From contig OZ005603.1 of the NCBI GenBank assembly GCA_963930655.1, positions 17,445,001 to 17,509,000 on the forward strand: DNA of 64,000 nucleotides. Reading direction: 5' to 3'. Both the position numbers and the translations under genes were made by a program. Numbering within the stretch: the first letter of the stretch is position 1; each line of letters begins with the position of its first letter. The DNA is from Myrica gale (lineage: Eukaryota; Streptophyta; Magnoliopsida; Fagales; Myricaceae). A model generated the notes under the pieces. That model did no database searches. It had not been told where the DNA came from and saw only the letters and a list, made by a program, of their open reading frames with translations. This document shows, piece by piece, positions 45,080 through 57,829 of this stretch.

Positions 45080-45860
45080 ATAGTATAACTATCTTTGTAA
45101 ACCCCTCGATGAACCTTCGGTAGTATCCTGTTAACCCCAGGAAACTCCTTATTTCCTTCACATTTATTGGCCTTGGCCATTAGGATACATCATCGACCTT
45201 ACCGTGTTCCACGACAATCCCCTTGCCTGAAACTACATGCCCCGAAAATCAGACTTGCTCCAACCAAAATTTACACTTAGAGAATTGACCTCCTTCTTTC
45301 ACCTTCGACTGATGATACCTCGATCTCCAGTCAATCTTTGAGGATACTTATGTCTGTTATAACTTAATCGAACAGGTCATCAATATAAAGGTAACGTGTA
45401 TCTATTCTTTATAGCCACCTTACACTTGGCCGTATAAACCCTTCCTCCAGAAGTTCTTCTATTTGAACCTTTAGCTCCTTCAGCTCTACTGGAGCCATTC
45501 GATACGATACTTTAGAAGGTAATTCTAACTCAGTACCAATTCCACTTCTCTATCTGGGGTAACCTAGGTATTTCTTTAGGAAAACATCGGGAAATTCGTT
45601 CACTATTGGGGTCTGCTCCACTGTAGCAGCCTCCCTCTCGGTATCATTTGCCAGGATTAAAAGTCCTTCATGACCTCTTTACAACCTAGTTGGTCGACAT
45701 ACTCGCTGGCCTTCGCCCCATTTTTTTTTTTTTTTTTCCATTCATGGGAAACAACAACCCGGTCTCCCCTCCTTTTCCTCATCATAACGATTCATACGAG
45801 CACCATGCGCTGTCAACCAATTCATGCCTAATATGATGTCAAACCACCATCTCCATTACC
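45080..45860 (-). pseudogene. pol: F2 element protease-RT remnants
   Basis: On minus: FDIILGMNWLTAHGA (end of aspartic protease region, about 45850-45790); [20 protein letters not shown] and EEGFIRPSV (RT start, about 45530-45440), then an abrupt deletion to [29 protein letters not shown] (about 45160-45100), the RT end. The catalytic palm is missing. A poly-T run at 45722-45737 lies between. Dead. Confidence 0.8.
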
Positions 45861-46399
45861 ATCAAATTAGCTAATACTATATGCCCCGCACTTTCAATTA
45901 GGCATTCTTTATAATTTGATCACCACCATTAGACTACATTATAGTGGATTTACTCATGCATTCGGGTAATCCTCCACATTTAGAAAAATTGGTAGTCAAG
46001 TTTCCTCAACTTAATTTCTGCAATTCAATCGACAAACATTACTCTTCAAATGAACCACTGTATCATCATGAAAATCACTAATCAATCTAAATGGCCCCGA
46101 AGCACCCTAATCATCATTTCAATGTCTCTTATGCCATGGTCAATTCTAATGGCATCAATAAGCGCTTATAACAACAATCTTTAGCGCAAAATATCTTCTC
46201 AGATATATCTCTTTCCTAATCCAAGATCATACTCTGTTCATAAATGAGCATTAGTGCATACTTAAGCTCCTTACAATTGATCAACAAATTCCTTATCTGG
46301 GCGGTATAAAACTCCAATAGTTCCTCGATTCCCTGTTCGTATAATCTCAAATGCAGACCAAGTCTAATGTCAAAATTCATTATCCTCAAAACAACTCAT

Positions 46400-46698
46400 T
46401 GTCTTGAATTCCTAAGCCTTAATAAATCAAAGAGCAATAACTATTCCTCAGCCAAATTTGACCCTCTGACTAAAATCAGGTGTTCCGGCAACTCCATTCG
46501 GAAGTCTACCAAAATCAAAACTTACTTCAATTAAAATTTCTTCCAGGGTCTGCGTAATCATATCTTTAGGTAACCTTAATCATTTGTTCCTTGTTGCACC
46601 TGTTCAGTGACAAGCCGAGCCATGTGTCCTAAAACATCATCAGTAGTGACATTCGGTTCTCTGAGTCCCCAATTCTCTTTTGGTCCTCTAGGTGCCAT
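46400..46698 (-). pseudogene. gag: F2 element gag remnant
   Basis: On minus from the ATG at 46698: MAPRGPKENWGLREP, then DDVLGHMARLVTEQVQQGTN and a stop after about 41 codons. Later phrases such as MELPEHLILVRGSNLAEE are in the same general region but broken. About 140 bp separate it from the primer site. Confidence 0.7.
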
Positions 46699-46838
46699 TC
46701 TGCACTTCAAAGTCTTTATTCACTATGATTTCTCATAATGAGTCTATGTCACCAGTCTAGTGTACTTGATGCCTAACACATAGCTAACTCTTAGGGTTCT
46801 AATCTATACCTTATGTCTCCTGGCCCAAAGCTCTATTT

Positions 46839-46850
46839 CCTCTGATACCA
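46839..46850 (-). other. Primer-binding site, tRNA-Met, F2 element
   Basis: TGGTATCAGAGG on minus, five bases inside the 5' LTR end (46856). Confidence 0.93.
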
Positions 46851-46855
46851 TTTTC

Positions 46856-49800
46856 TGTCACGCCCCGAACGCTAGCCCGAAGGGGGTTAATGACAGCCGC
46901 GAACATCCACTCAATGAATGTTCCAGCGTTTCTCTTAATCATGCAGCGGATTTTTTTTTTTTTTTTTTATACAAATACATAAAACACCTACAACTGAGAG
47001 AGATGGGCCAAAGAGATTTACATAAACTTCAACTTACACAATTGACTACAACGGCAATAGTGAAAGCATCCAAATTACATGTCATGTCTGCATGACTGAA
47101 GTACAAGTCCTAAGGGATTCCAACAAAACCTTTATATGGACCTACTCATAACATATAAGTAATACATCTTGAATCCTTATACACATAACATAGACATTCA
47201 CAGGATGCCTGCTAGTACTTCCTATGAACTCTTCAACTTCTGATTCTGATTTGATACTAGACATCAAAACCTTGAACTCTAATAGTCCGAATAACCCATG
47301 ACCACCACACGACGGAGGCTCATGATGACTCTTCAAAATTACATCTAACCTTTAATGAACAACAAAGAGGGATGAGGACGTTCCCATCGGTCCCTCTTCT
47401 AGATTTTCCCACCTGAATTGTTATCTGGAATGATACAATTGAAAACATCTGTGAGTCGAAAGACTCAGTAAGGAATTATAATTAAAACATGAGCTTGAAA
47501 TCATGGTTTGCAAATATGAACTTGAAATCGTGAGTTTGAAACCATGAACTTATTCTTTGCACTCATAATCTTGAACTTGAAATCATACACTTGCTTTTAA
47601 ACTTGAAATCATCATGAACTCGATATCATAATGAACTTAAAATTATAAGCATGCACTTGACTTAAAATCATAAGCATGCGCTTAAACTTGAAATAATCAT
47701 AAACTTGAACATAATGTAATTCAAGTACAACTTGAAATATCATGAGCCTTAACTTGAAATAGTCATAAACTTGAACTTTAAATATCATGTATACATATGT
47801 AATTCATGCATGATCATGAATCGTGATGCACGTGTATGCCTCATGATTGCATATGCACATGCACTTGCTCTTGAAAACATCTCTTATACTTATAAAGCTC
47901 TTTCTTTTGGAAAATCTTTTCCATTCTTATCCTATGGGCTACTTGAGCTCCATTTACCCCTGGCATCAGGGTTGTGCGTTCCCGTTGGAACTGTCCCCTA
48001 TTTCCCTTGGAGACCTTACATATGGTCGAGCTAGCACACCTTCTCAATGTCCTTCAGTGGCTAGACACGACTCTTGGAGGTTCACACCTTCTTGCAAGCA
48101 TCCTTCAGTGTGATTGCACATACCTCCCGGACTACCCATCCTTCTTGCAAGCATCCTTCGGTATGGGTGTCCTAGGTGACATCCATCCTTCACGTAAACG
48201 TCCTTCGGTATGGATGCACCTTCTTGACTTGGTACGGTACCGACCGACTTGGGTTCGTTCGTTAATTAACTTGTCATAAAACTTGTCATAAGTAGCATAA
48301 AAATGGTACTTTCATTTGCATAAAATTTCTCCTTCTTTCTTATGAGACAAATAAATGCAAATGCAATTGCTCATGACGTGCTCATGTCATGCTTGGTAAT
48401 CAACTTATCATAAAATGCTTCTAATGCTCTTGACAGTTCGTGCTTAATGACAAATATCTCATAAACCTTTCATGTTTTCCTTTGCACAAAAACTTCTTTC
48501 ATGCTTTCATACAAATACGTATACGATGTCATGCTTGTTGAGAAATAACTTGTCATGCGTGGTTATAAACATGTTATGCTTATTCATAAAAACATGCTGT
48601 GTATCATTCCAGTTTTGTAAAGCGTAAGTTGCTACTTACTATTTTCACTTACAAACGTAAGCTCCTCTTACCTTCGCTTGCTTGAATGTTGAACGTCACG
48701 TTACCTACAATTGGATCATACCTTTGTTATTCATAGGTTACTAGACGTATAGAGTAATCAATCAATTACTCACGCTTCATCATACAAAATCGTCCTTATT
48801 CCTCATTCAATATCTCATACTTCGTCATACACATACTTCGTCGTACAAAATCATCCAACACCCACGAAATTTTGCCCCAAGTGCCCTCCTCATATAACCT
48901 CATATACAAGACGTAAACTTTACACATACAACTCAAAACTTCCAACCAAAAACAATGATTTCATCACTAGAACAAAGGTTATTGCATCTATTTCACTCCC
49001 TTTGGTCTTTTATCAAACACCTAGTATGCAAGTTGGTTTCTCTTGGGTTTATAAATTCCCAGATCTAACCACATTCTCCATGGCTTTGTGCACAATCCAT
49101 ACAACTTTCTAAAACTCACTAGATCTACATTTTCTTCAAAGAAAACACATGAATCTCAAGGAGAAATCTAACAACACACAACCATCACAACAACCAAGGA
49201 GAAATCTAACAACACACAACCATCACAAGAACCATTCAAAGGAAAAAGAGAACATAGGTGAAAATGGGTATGGCTTGGCCGGCCATAACCACTCACCTCC
49301 TTCTCTCTCTCTTTCTTTCTCTTCTTCCTTTCTTCTTCTTCTTTTCTCCTTCTTCTTCTTCTTTCTTTCTTCTCTTCTCTTCTCTTCTCTTTTTCGGTGG
49401 GAGCTAGGGCAAAATGACTTTTCGATTTGGGGGTGGGCTGCTTATACATAAAGGGGCTTGGGGAAAAGACAAGGCTGCCCTCCCTTATTTCCCCCTTTTT
49501 CACATGAATTTCACCTCACGTATTTTCAATCCGTAAAATTTCGGAATGTAGTTATATGTGTCGACACTATCACTCAAGGTGTCGACACTTACAACACATT
49601 TAGTAAGATGTGTCGACACCATCACTCACGGTGTCGACACTTCCAACACTTAGCCAAAGTGGGAAAAATGTAAACTCTCGGGTTTCAGTTAGATGTGTCG
49701 ACACCATCACTCAAGGTGTCGACACTTCCATCACTTGGTCAAAATTCACGGGAGTTCTGGAAAAATGCACACTTTCGGGTTTTAGTTGGATGTGTCGACA

Positions 49801-50105
49801 CCATCACTCAAGGTGTCGACACTTCCAACACTTAGTCAAAAATCACTCTAGTTCCGGAAAAATATAAACATTCGGGTATCGGTCTAATGTGTCGACACTA
49901 TGACCCAAGGTGTCGACACTTACAACACTTAGTCAAAATTCACTTTGGGCTCCAGAAAAAGGTAAACTTTCGGGTGTTACTCTAATGTGTCGACACTATG
50001 CTCCAATGTGTCGACACTTACCTCAAAAATCACAAATTTAATCATACATACACTTGCAATAATACGTACTTAAGAGGTCATAAGCAATAACTTGACAAAC
50101 CTAAA
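46856..50105 (-). mobile_element. 5' LTR of the F2 element, missing its terminal 14 bp
   Basis: Same text as 41569-44831. On + it stops at ...GACAAACCTAAA where the sister LTR continues ATCGGGGTCTCACA. Copia sequence follows at once, so one deletion took the LTR tip, the target copy and most of copia pol. GTGTCGACAC array at 49556-50024. Confidence 0.92.
49556..50024. repeat. GTGTCGACAC palindrome array, second LTR
   Basis: Twelve decamers in six pairs, identical in layout to 44268-44735. Confidence 0.93.
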
Positions 50106-51170
50106 TGAACAGAAGGTAATATAAGAAGGACAATTATATTTTTAAAAGGAGTGCGGCCTAAGTGAAGGCGAAAGCGTGACAGTTCTTGATGAAACAGTCA
50201 GCTGAGCCAATACTAAAGGCAGATGAGATCAATAGAAAAGAGATGTTACTAAACCTACTGAAGAGTTTAGAACTCTGGAGCGTTAGCTGAGAATCCATGT
50301 AGATGAGATGATCAAATCGTTTGATTTCTCACGAAATATGGATTAGCCTTGTGTGGGCAAGAAGTCAGTGGGAGTTTAGTGATGTTTCTACTTATTTATG
50401 TCAGTAATATGCTACTTATGAGAATGATGTCGGGAGGATGTCATCCATGAAAAAGATGGTTGGTGAACCATAATTTTCAAGTCAAAGACCTTTGGAAGTG
50501 TTCCACATTCTTGGACCCAAATTGTTTGAAAACCGAGAGAAGAGGTTTTTGGGACTACATGGACAAATATTGGCAATGCTTTACAGAATACCGAAGAAGG
50601 ATTGTATCCTTTGGGTATAAGATTCATCTTTCCAAGAGGAGAAAGATAAGGCCAGATATTAGTCACGCAGTTAGCATTGTAAGTAGATATTATTTTGACA
50701 TGGGCCCTGTAGCTGGACAGTGGTTAAACATATTCTCAAATACTTGAGAAGTACTGAACACTATTTTCTGGTGTTGAAGGTTGAGAATTTGTGGACTGTC
50801 CAGAGATGCACAAGTTCAGTTAATGATACTTGATCATTTTTGAACTTGTGTGTATACATTGGGTAACTGTGCATGGAGTTGCAAGAGTTGTAAGCGTAAC
50901 TGTGCATGGAGTTACAAGAGTTGTAAGCGTAACTGTGCATGGAGTTGCAAGAGTTGTAAGCAGAATACCACTGTTGACTCCAGCACTGAAGGCAAAGCAC
51001 ATAGAAAGAAAATACAAGATATGGTGAATTGAAAGGATATCATGATAGCTGGTGTTTTATTGACCTAGCACATTGCGGATCCATTTTCACCAGATTGTTG
51101 ACTCAAAATGCCTGAGACACATTTAGAGTCTGTCTGGGTATGAGATACCTAGATGAATGGTTTTGAGTGC
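50106..51170 (+). pseudogene. pol: Copia RT end and RNase H remnant
   Basis: Pieces in several frames: NFQVKDLWKCS (about 50469), GYKIHLSKRRK (about 50616), RPDISHAVSIVSRYY (about 50651) with a conserved copia RT tail, then RNase H-like CKQNTTVDSSTEGKAH (about 50950). Stops and frameshifts throughout. The 5' part of pol was lost at the junction with the gypsy LTR. Confidence 0.82.
50865..50963 (+). repeat. 33-bp tandem triplication in RNase H
   Basis: Three near-perfect units beginning AACTGTGCATGGAGTT, each encoding NCAWSCKSCKR-like peptides in frame. Single-base differences only. Corresponds to the usual single GGAVSWKSxKQ-type segment. Confidence 0.93.
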
Positions 51171-51181
51171 AAGTGGGAGAT
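51171..51181 (+). other. Copia polypurine tract
   Basis: AAGTGGGAGAT directly before TGTTGGAAATATG. Confidence 0.9.
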
Positions 51182-52456
51182 TGTTGGAAATATGCCCTCA
51201 AAATCAATTATTAGAATAATTATGAGATAATTATTTATTTTATCTACACATATTTATTATTTATTGGGTATAATGTTGTGACATGAGATGTTACACAGAT
51301 ATATTGGTAAGTGAAATTGTAGAAAAGTCATGCCGATGATTAATGAATCAAAGGCGGGGAGTATGGCTTTTCAGTTCCTTGTTCACTTGACCGTTGTTCT
51401 AGACCGAGGTACATGTTTATGTAAAAATAGGTCTACACTCGTTGTGCCTCTATTAAATAGGATGATGTACTCCGTCATTGGGGTAGTGACCTTAAGCAGA
51501 CGAGTGGGTGCACTGTAAGAGTACATGCACTGAACGAGATCGCATATGAATACCTTCTGGAAGTGATCACTGATGTAGAGAAGGTATTCAGCACAATTAG
51601 TTTATTGTATCCTTAGACCTGAGAGGTTTATGCAGATTTGTTTGTTGTGTACTTGTGCTTTGACTGAGTCATTTGGTGATGATCTTTCGCAGATCAAATA
51701 TTCCAGACAACGTTGGGTCTTGTATATGATGGATGAGCTTGTGTAAATGCTCAACAAGGAATCCACCAGTCTTTTTGTGAGACAGTATATTCAGCATATC
51801 TGTATAGGGTTGGACTTGAAAAGAAATCACTGGCCAGTGGATGTTTGCGAAAATGTTTTTTGAAATTAATATATATATTATATATTTATTTATGAAATTG
51901 TTTTAGAAACAATTTGAGAGTCCAACGAGTTACAGATTGTGAATTAAGAATTATATGAGCTAGGGACTTAATCAGTGATATTATTCCGGTCCTATTAGCT
52001 CATGTGAAATATAGTATGGTGGAAGGATAAATAAACGAATAATTGTTAGCAAAAGGGATTTCATGAAAAATAGTCTCACTATCTCGGGGGTCAATTGTGA
52101 TATGTTAATGGACATGATCACAATTTGTAGAAGCCCATAAATTCGGAATACAGAATATAAGGGAATTAATGAAAAAGAGTTTTTCATGGTGATCCTACGG
52201 CCGAGATTTGAGATCCCTAAAGATCCCACGCATATGCACAGGAGAAGTTCTGAGGGAGCCATTATAAATAGCTCAGAACTTCATTTGAGGAGAAAGGAGA
52301 TGATTAATGAGAAATGAGATTTCTCTCTCTAGTTTCTCTCTCTATATGATTCTATCTCTCTCAACCTGTGTGTGGGGATCCGAAGGAGAAAAGCTTGGAC
52401 TGCTCTGATTTCAACGTTCCTGCGCCTTCCGCTGCGCCGATCCCGAGATCCCAACA
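51182..52456 (+). mobile_element. Copia 3' LTR (1275 bp)
   Basis: TGTTGGAAATATGCCC to CGAGATCCCAACA. Differs from the 5' LTR at two positions seen by eye (for example TTTTTCGAAA against TTTTTTGAAA, and AAAAGTGATT against AAAAGGGATT). Target copy to its right would be CTCTA (52457-52461). Confidence 0.93.
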
Positions 52457-55036
52457 CTCTAGTGTCCAGCTGAACTCCTAAGGTAAGATTCGGTTTTCTT
52501 TGGAGCTCTTGACCGAATGTCCTCTTGCATGTGATGTTCAATCCTTCCTTTGACTGAATCTGTTATTGGTGTCCTTCCATTGAAGTATTTTCTTGAATGA
52601 TGGAGTTGTAGTGTTGTGAAGTTGCTATTGATGGAGGAAGGGATTAATGCCACGGTTTTGGGCTAATGTTGAAGGAAGTGATGTTTTTTATTCTAGTGTT
52701 GGATATATTAACACGCATGTGGATAGGTTGCTGTTGGCCGAATCTTGTGACCCTATTGAATGATTTGTTGCTTCTGATTTGAGGTAGAATATTGATGTTA
52801 AATGCCATGATTGGATAAAGCTATGAAGAGATAATGTTGCATGTAGAATTGATGATCATTGTAGCCGAATATGTTGTTGCATGTCCTTAAATTGAAACTT
52901 TTGAAGATGCTTTGTGTTGGTAATGAAATTTGCTGGTGGGTGAGATATGTTGAAGGCCACGGTTTTGGTCTAATAAGGTTGGAAAATATGTTAGCTTGTA
53001 AGTTGTTATAAGAGTAGAAAAATGTACTAAATGCATGGGATGTTTAAAGTGTAATCCTTGATTTTTGGAGGTTGTTGTGTTCCTGTTATAACCCTTGAAA
53101 ATAATGTAAACATGGTGAATTTGGATGATGTTAGAGTTTCGGTCAGTGGCCTAAGTCTAGGAATAAATGTATATTTGGACATGCTATCATGTATACAAGA
53201 GAATGGAAGGAAAAATGGGAGTGTTCTCCGAATGTCTCCTTTGGTTGTAACTTGCAGATTTGATGTATAGTATGTCCTTTGATGTTGCTTCCTAATTAAG
53301 TGTATTCCATGTTGGTTATAGTGTATAGAACAGCAAGCTTATCATCCAAGTGAATCAAGGTATTAATTGGAGAACATGGATTGGGCACACTCGGGTCAAG
53401 TAGATTGATTATATGTAATGATATCCCTAATAACTTGGTGAGAAATGTGTACAAGACATAAAGAATTGGAATGATTGGAATATGTATGAAGATTGAGGTT
53501 TAGGTCAGTAAGCTATAAGATAAATTGAAGTTCAAGGAAACCACAAGTTGGTCATTAGTCCATGAAAGGTACAATGAAAAGTATGGCGATTCATTTTGGG
53601 CATGTTGAGTAATCAAGTTAGGTTAATTGATGGCAGTCTCAATATTGGATATCGAGGTTTAAAAGATCAAGTTGTAATTTGGAGATGTTTGATGTATATG
53701 TTTATTTTTTTTCAAATGGTTTTATGAAAGCTTAAGTTTAAATAAATCCTATGCAAGTGAATTCATATTTTCAAAAATACGTACTTTTGGAAACTGAAAA
53801 CGTTAATAAGTATTTCTTTTTGTATGTCTATTTGATTAGTTCCCTAAGCGTCTAAGTGACGTAATTGACTCACTTGTAGATGAAGCTTCACATCGAAACT
53901 CAAGAAGATCAAGGTAAGTGGAAGTAAGTGAAAACTTACATTTTTATGAAAACTGGAATGATACACATCATAATTTTTCATGATCAAGCATGACACGTCA
54001 TAAGCATTTGCATGATTTCTTTCAATAAAAAGAAGGTTTTGTGCAAATGAAAGCATGAAAGTTTTATGAGATATTGATTATCAAGCATGACACGTCATAA
54101 GCATTTGAATGATTTGTTGAAAGAAAAAGAAGTTTTTATGCAAATGAAAGTATGAAAGTTTTATGACAAGTTAAGTTAAGGGGCTCTGGTCGGTACCGTG
54201 CCATCAAGAAGGTGCATCCACTACGAAGGAAGAATGCGAGAAGGATGGATGACACCTAAGGGCACCCATACCAAAGGACGAATGAGAGAAGGATGGGTAG
54301 TCCTTGAGGTAAGTGCAACCACATTGAAGGACGAATGCGAGAAGGTGTGGACTTCCAAAGGTTGTGTCTAGCCATCAGGCCTGAGGCCACTTCAAGGGCT
54401 AGGCTCTACCAGATGTTATGTCTCCAGGGGAAAAAGAGGATGGTTCCAACGGGAACGCACAACCCTGACTTCAAGGGTAAATGGAGCGTATGTAGCCCAC
54501 AAGATGAGAAAGAATTCTTTTTAAGGACAACGTGTCATTTTAAGTACAAGTATATGTTTTCAAGAGCAAGAGCATGTGCATATGCAAACATGAAGCATGC
54601 ATGCACATCCAGTTCCACGATCATTCATGATTTTCATGTTCAAGTCATAAGCTCGTATTTACAAGTTTACATTTTCCCTTACTGAGTCTTTTGACTCACA
54701 GTTTTCAAAATGTATCATTCCAGATGTTTCATATGAAAGCAGTCATGAGGACTATTTGTCTCTAGAGGGAATACTTCTATGTATTTTGATGTTGGTGACC
54801 TTTGACCAATGTGGTCTATCACTTAGGAAATGTTTAGTCTCCATGTTATGTAAATAATATGTTACTCTCCTCTTCTTTTGAGGTTATTTATGTAAGTTAG
54901 GTTATGAAGATTCCTTTGGCCCGTCTCTCGCTCAGTTATATTTTCCGCTATTAACTATGGTAAGTTCGCTGGAGCATTCTCTCGAGATTGCTCGCGGCTG
55001 TCATAGGCCATTCGGGATAGCGTTTGGGGTGTGACA
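52457..55036 (+). mobile_element. Tekay-type LTR (F4), sense, 5' part deleted
   Basis: Begins inside the leader: CCTAAG|GTAAGATTCGG near 52480 looks like the conserved leader splice donor. Continues with TTCGGCC-type text, GGTACC module (54190-54480) and the TGAGTC/GACTCA stem with CATTCCAG (about 54680-54722). Ends GTTTGGGGTGTGACA. Athila sequence follows. The missing U3 and promoter were lost with the left edge of the copia element. Confidence 0.85.
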
Positions 55037-55589
55037 GAAGTACACTACAGGACTACTGAGCTGTGCCATATGCAAAAAAAAAAAAGACAAAGAAAGACAA
55101 AAACAAAAAAGAAAAGAAAAAGAAAAGAAGAAGAGCAAAAGAAAGGAGCAACTTAAGTTGTTATTGAGTCAAGGGCTAGAAACAGTTGCCCAAACTTTGG
55201 GGGTTTGAAAAACTCAACAACCCTTAAGAACAGAGTTGGCGCGAAAAATGCTAGACCCTTCAGCTTTGAAGTAGTTAGGATCAATATTGATCAAGCTTAA
55301 GGTTGAAACTCTTTTGGACAGCCAATGGTAGAAATGAGGACTAAGAGAGAGTCAAGGTGATAAATTGTAATTTCTCTAGAAGTTTTGCCTCAATCCTATT
55401 ATGTGGAGATACTAAGTATTTCAAAGATGCTGATATTGTTTGAAATTGTGAGAGGTAAAGTCATTGTGATTGAGAATTCTTTTGATTGACTAATTTGCAT
55501 GTGAATGAATTGTTATCTCAATGCATTATTTTGTTCAATTACTTTTCGCTATTTTTGCTAAGAGACTAGCAAAAAGCTAGTTGGGGGTG
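55037..55589 (+). other. Athila 3' internal region and polypurine tract
   Basis: Non-coding stretch between integrase and 3' LTR. It has a poly-A/AAAGA tract (55074-55130) and no frame of note. It ends AGCTAGTTGGGGGTG (polypurine tract, 55575-55589) directly before TGATTG. A typical env-like frame is not seen; it may have been lost with the deletion at 37491. Confidence 0.8.
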
Positions 55590-57104
55590 TGATTGTATCA
55601 CAATTTTGTTAATTAATCACTTGAGAATTGTTAATTTTGACAAAAGCAAGTGCAATTCAGTAAATTTAAGGAAACAAACATTATTTGTTTTCTCTCCTCT
55701 CACCATATTTCCATGTTTCCCTTCTCATAAATATAATTGGAATATTTTCTATAAACTTGATTTTTTTTACGTATTGCATATGAACAATGGAGATGAAGTG
55801 AGCTCATGGAAGTGAGAAGGAGGAGAATATGTCTAAAAGATCAAATCAGCTCCTGCCAAGTGTCAAAGAGAGAAGGAGGCTGAAATAAAAAAGAAAAGGT
55901 TTTGCTCGAGCGGTTGTCGAGCGGTGGTCGAGCGTGACGAGTATGTCTGAAATTCTCCAAGGGCGCTCGAGCATTGGTCGAGCGTGAAGAGTCTGACGCC
56001 GTGTTAGAGATCCAACCCATTTTATTTTGGGTTCTTCTTTACTCAGGGTATTTTTGGAAGTCAAAAATACACTTGGGCATTGCTAAGCCGAGCTGGAGGA
56101 GAGGATTCGAGAATGTAAAAAAATTCAACAAAAATCGGTTACGTGCTAGAGAGGAGACCGGGTGGCTTTTTGGGGTGACTTTTCATTGCTTTTTGAGGCT
56201 GCTCCCGTAGAGACTAAAAAAGCTTTGGGAACTTTTGGCTGCTTTTCTTTCGGAGCTTTTTTTTTCTTTCATAGCTTTTGGTTGTATTTCTTTTCTTTCA
56301 TAGCCTTTCATTGCTTTTCGTGGCTGCTGAGCCAAGAGAAAATGCTTTTGGTTGCTGCTGTTTAGACAAAAATACTCTCTTGCTGCTGTTTAGACCGAAT
56401 GCTCTCTTTTCTTCTTTTGTTGCATCTTCATTTCAGTTTTAGATTTTGCTTTCTTTGGATGATCGACTGTTATGTTATGTCTCCATTTCACTTCCCTAAC
56501 ATCAGAATAGTGATTTCTTAATTTTTCTTAGTTGGATTGAGTATGGGTATGAATGGATTTTGGCCAGCTAAAGATTGGGTACAAAATGTTCGATGAAATG
56601 TCTCTTAGAGCAGGAAACCATGGTGTTAAGTATTTTCTTTGGGTGATTGGGCTAGATGATGTTGGTATTTGACTTAGCTTTTCAAGCAAGGATAGTCTTC
56701 ATCATTTATCACACGTTCATGGATTCGACCACTTTATTGGAAGATGTGGATTAATGCCAAGCAATGTTTACACGACAACTACTTGATTTTATCTAGTTTC
56801 AACTCCATCTCATGCTACGTTTAATATCATGTTTTTCTTGTTAGCTCTTTATTAATCTTTTAGCATTTACATTGATCATAACTCAAAATCTTCAGTAATC
56901 ATGAATGATATCCAAGAACCCGACCTTTCCCTTTGTAAATATCATTTTAATTGTAAATAGAACATAGTTTCTTTTATTGTAATGGTGGTCAGAATGAAAA
57001 ATTGAACATATCGTTTTTTGTGGAGATGATCTAGGGCTTCCCTAGTATTACTTGACAACCTCCTACGCTTGGGAGTAATTCACTAACTATTTTTAGGTGA
57101 GTCA
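55590..57104 (+). mobile_element. Athila 3' LTR (1515 bp)
   Basis: TGATTGTATCACAATTTTG to GGTGAGTCA. Contains the empty site of the MITE (about 56967-56986) and CGCTCGAG words (55902-55985). Followed by target copy CGGGG. Confidence 0.93.
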
Positions 57105-57829
57105 CGGGGCCTAATGAGTTAAATCCAGCACCGCTTCAACACCATTTGTTGACCCATCCCGCTTACTATGGGCCGTAGACAAGCTTATCGCAAGCTCAGT
57201 TGTGTTCAACCCTTCCTGTATTAATTGCTTCGGCCCATTTGACTTTTGCCCTTCCAAATGCAATGATCCCAAATCTGTCTGTGTCATGTCCAGCATGTTA
57301 CGATCTCCTCCCGCAATTGACGGAGAGCGGCGAGTCTGAAATTCAAAATCAATAGGATTTATATGGCCCCATTATCTCCTTTGATTTTAGTTCTTTCATT
57401 TATACCTCCCCCCAATATCTTCTCTTTCCTCCTGTCGCACATTCCAAATCCCATATTTGTCACCTGAAAGTTGGGGATTTCCTTAGCAAAACCCTGCCCG
57501 CCCAAACGCATTTCCAATGCAAAACCAGGATTCGATCTAGACAGCACCACCGTCTCCTCGGCCCAACGTATGGCAGCTTTTGAACTTGTATATTTCTGAT
57601 TGGTAGAAAATCTCAAAAGTCCATCTTGCGATCCCTCCCCTGGCCCCATTGTCATCTGTTTATCCAAATTCGAAAGAGGTGGAAGTCCCCGCATTTTATT
57701 CGTGAGCGCATAATTCTGAGGATGGGCAGGATTTTGGTAGTAGGCACTGATGGTATGGTCTAACAGTCCACAGTGCACACAAAAGGAGGAGAGCCTTTCA
57801 TACTTGAAACCCACCCACAGAGCGGCCAT
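57105..57829 (-). pseudogene. LINE ORF1, C-terminal part with zinc knuckle
   Basis: On minus from about 57829: ALWVGFKYERLSSFCVHCGL, then LDHTISAYYQNP. This is the nucleic-acid-binding region of plant L1 ORF1; the knuckle reads C-x2-C-x4-H-x4 with Tyr in place of the last Cys. A frame continues to 57359. The remaining piece to 57105 encodes no clear motif and joins 29569 when the Athila element is removed. ORF1 would bind LINE RNA. The first codons of the open frame (57919-57830) belong to the inverted-repeat insert, not to ORF1. Confidence 0.83.

Larger units (their letters stand above)
41569..50105 (-). mobile_element. F2 gypsy element with two near-identical LTRs and decayed core
   Basis: On minus: 5' LTR 50105-46856 (first 14 bp missing), primer site 46850-46839, gag start 46698, protease and RT remnants, polypurine tract 44843-44832, 3' LTR 44831-41569. 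LTR copies are aligned at an offset of 5288 with one poly-T length change and one substitution noticed near the edge. The 2.0-kb core is full of stops and deletions. Right target copy is lost together with the LTR tip. Confidence 0.92.
37492..52456 (+). mobile_element. Ty1/copia element, internally deleted, hosting an F2 gypsy element
   Basis: Two LTRs of 1272 and 1275 bp, tRNA-Met primer site, gag, RT/RNase H remnant and a polypurine tract in copia order. A gypsy element (41569-50105) sits in the gag zinc knuckle, and protease, integrase and most of RT are gone to its right. The left flank is Athila integrase; the right flank is a Tekay-type LTR. No matching target copies (AAGAG left, CTCTA right), so the left edge has been deleted. 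Confidence 0.88.
29570..57104 (+). mobile_element. Athila-like Ty3/gypsy element with nested insertions
   Basis: Two LTRs starting TGATTGTATCACAATTTTG (29570 and 55590) and ending GGTGAGTCA (31800 and 57104), with target copies CGGGG (29565-29569; 57105-57109). tRNA-Asp primer site at 31807, polypurine tract before 55590. Gene order is gag, protease, RT, RNase H, integrase with no chromodomain, as in Athila. Between integrase and the 3' end lie a truncated Tekay-type LTR and a copia element, and part of the Athila sequence has been lost there. It is inserted in a LINE. Confidence 0.93.

Noticed and set aside
50820..51032. Cys/Trp-rich small protein ORFs
   Set aside because: They are readings of the 33-bp triplication inside a dead copia RNase H.
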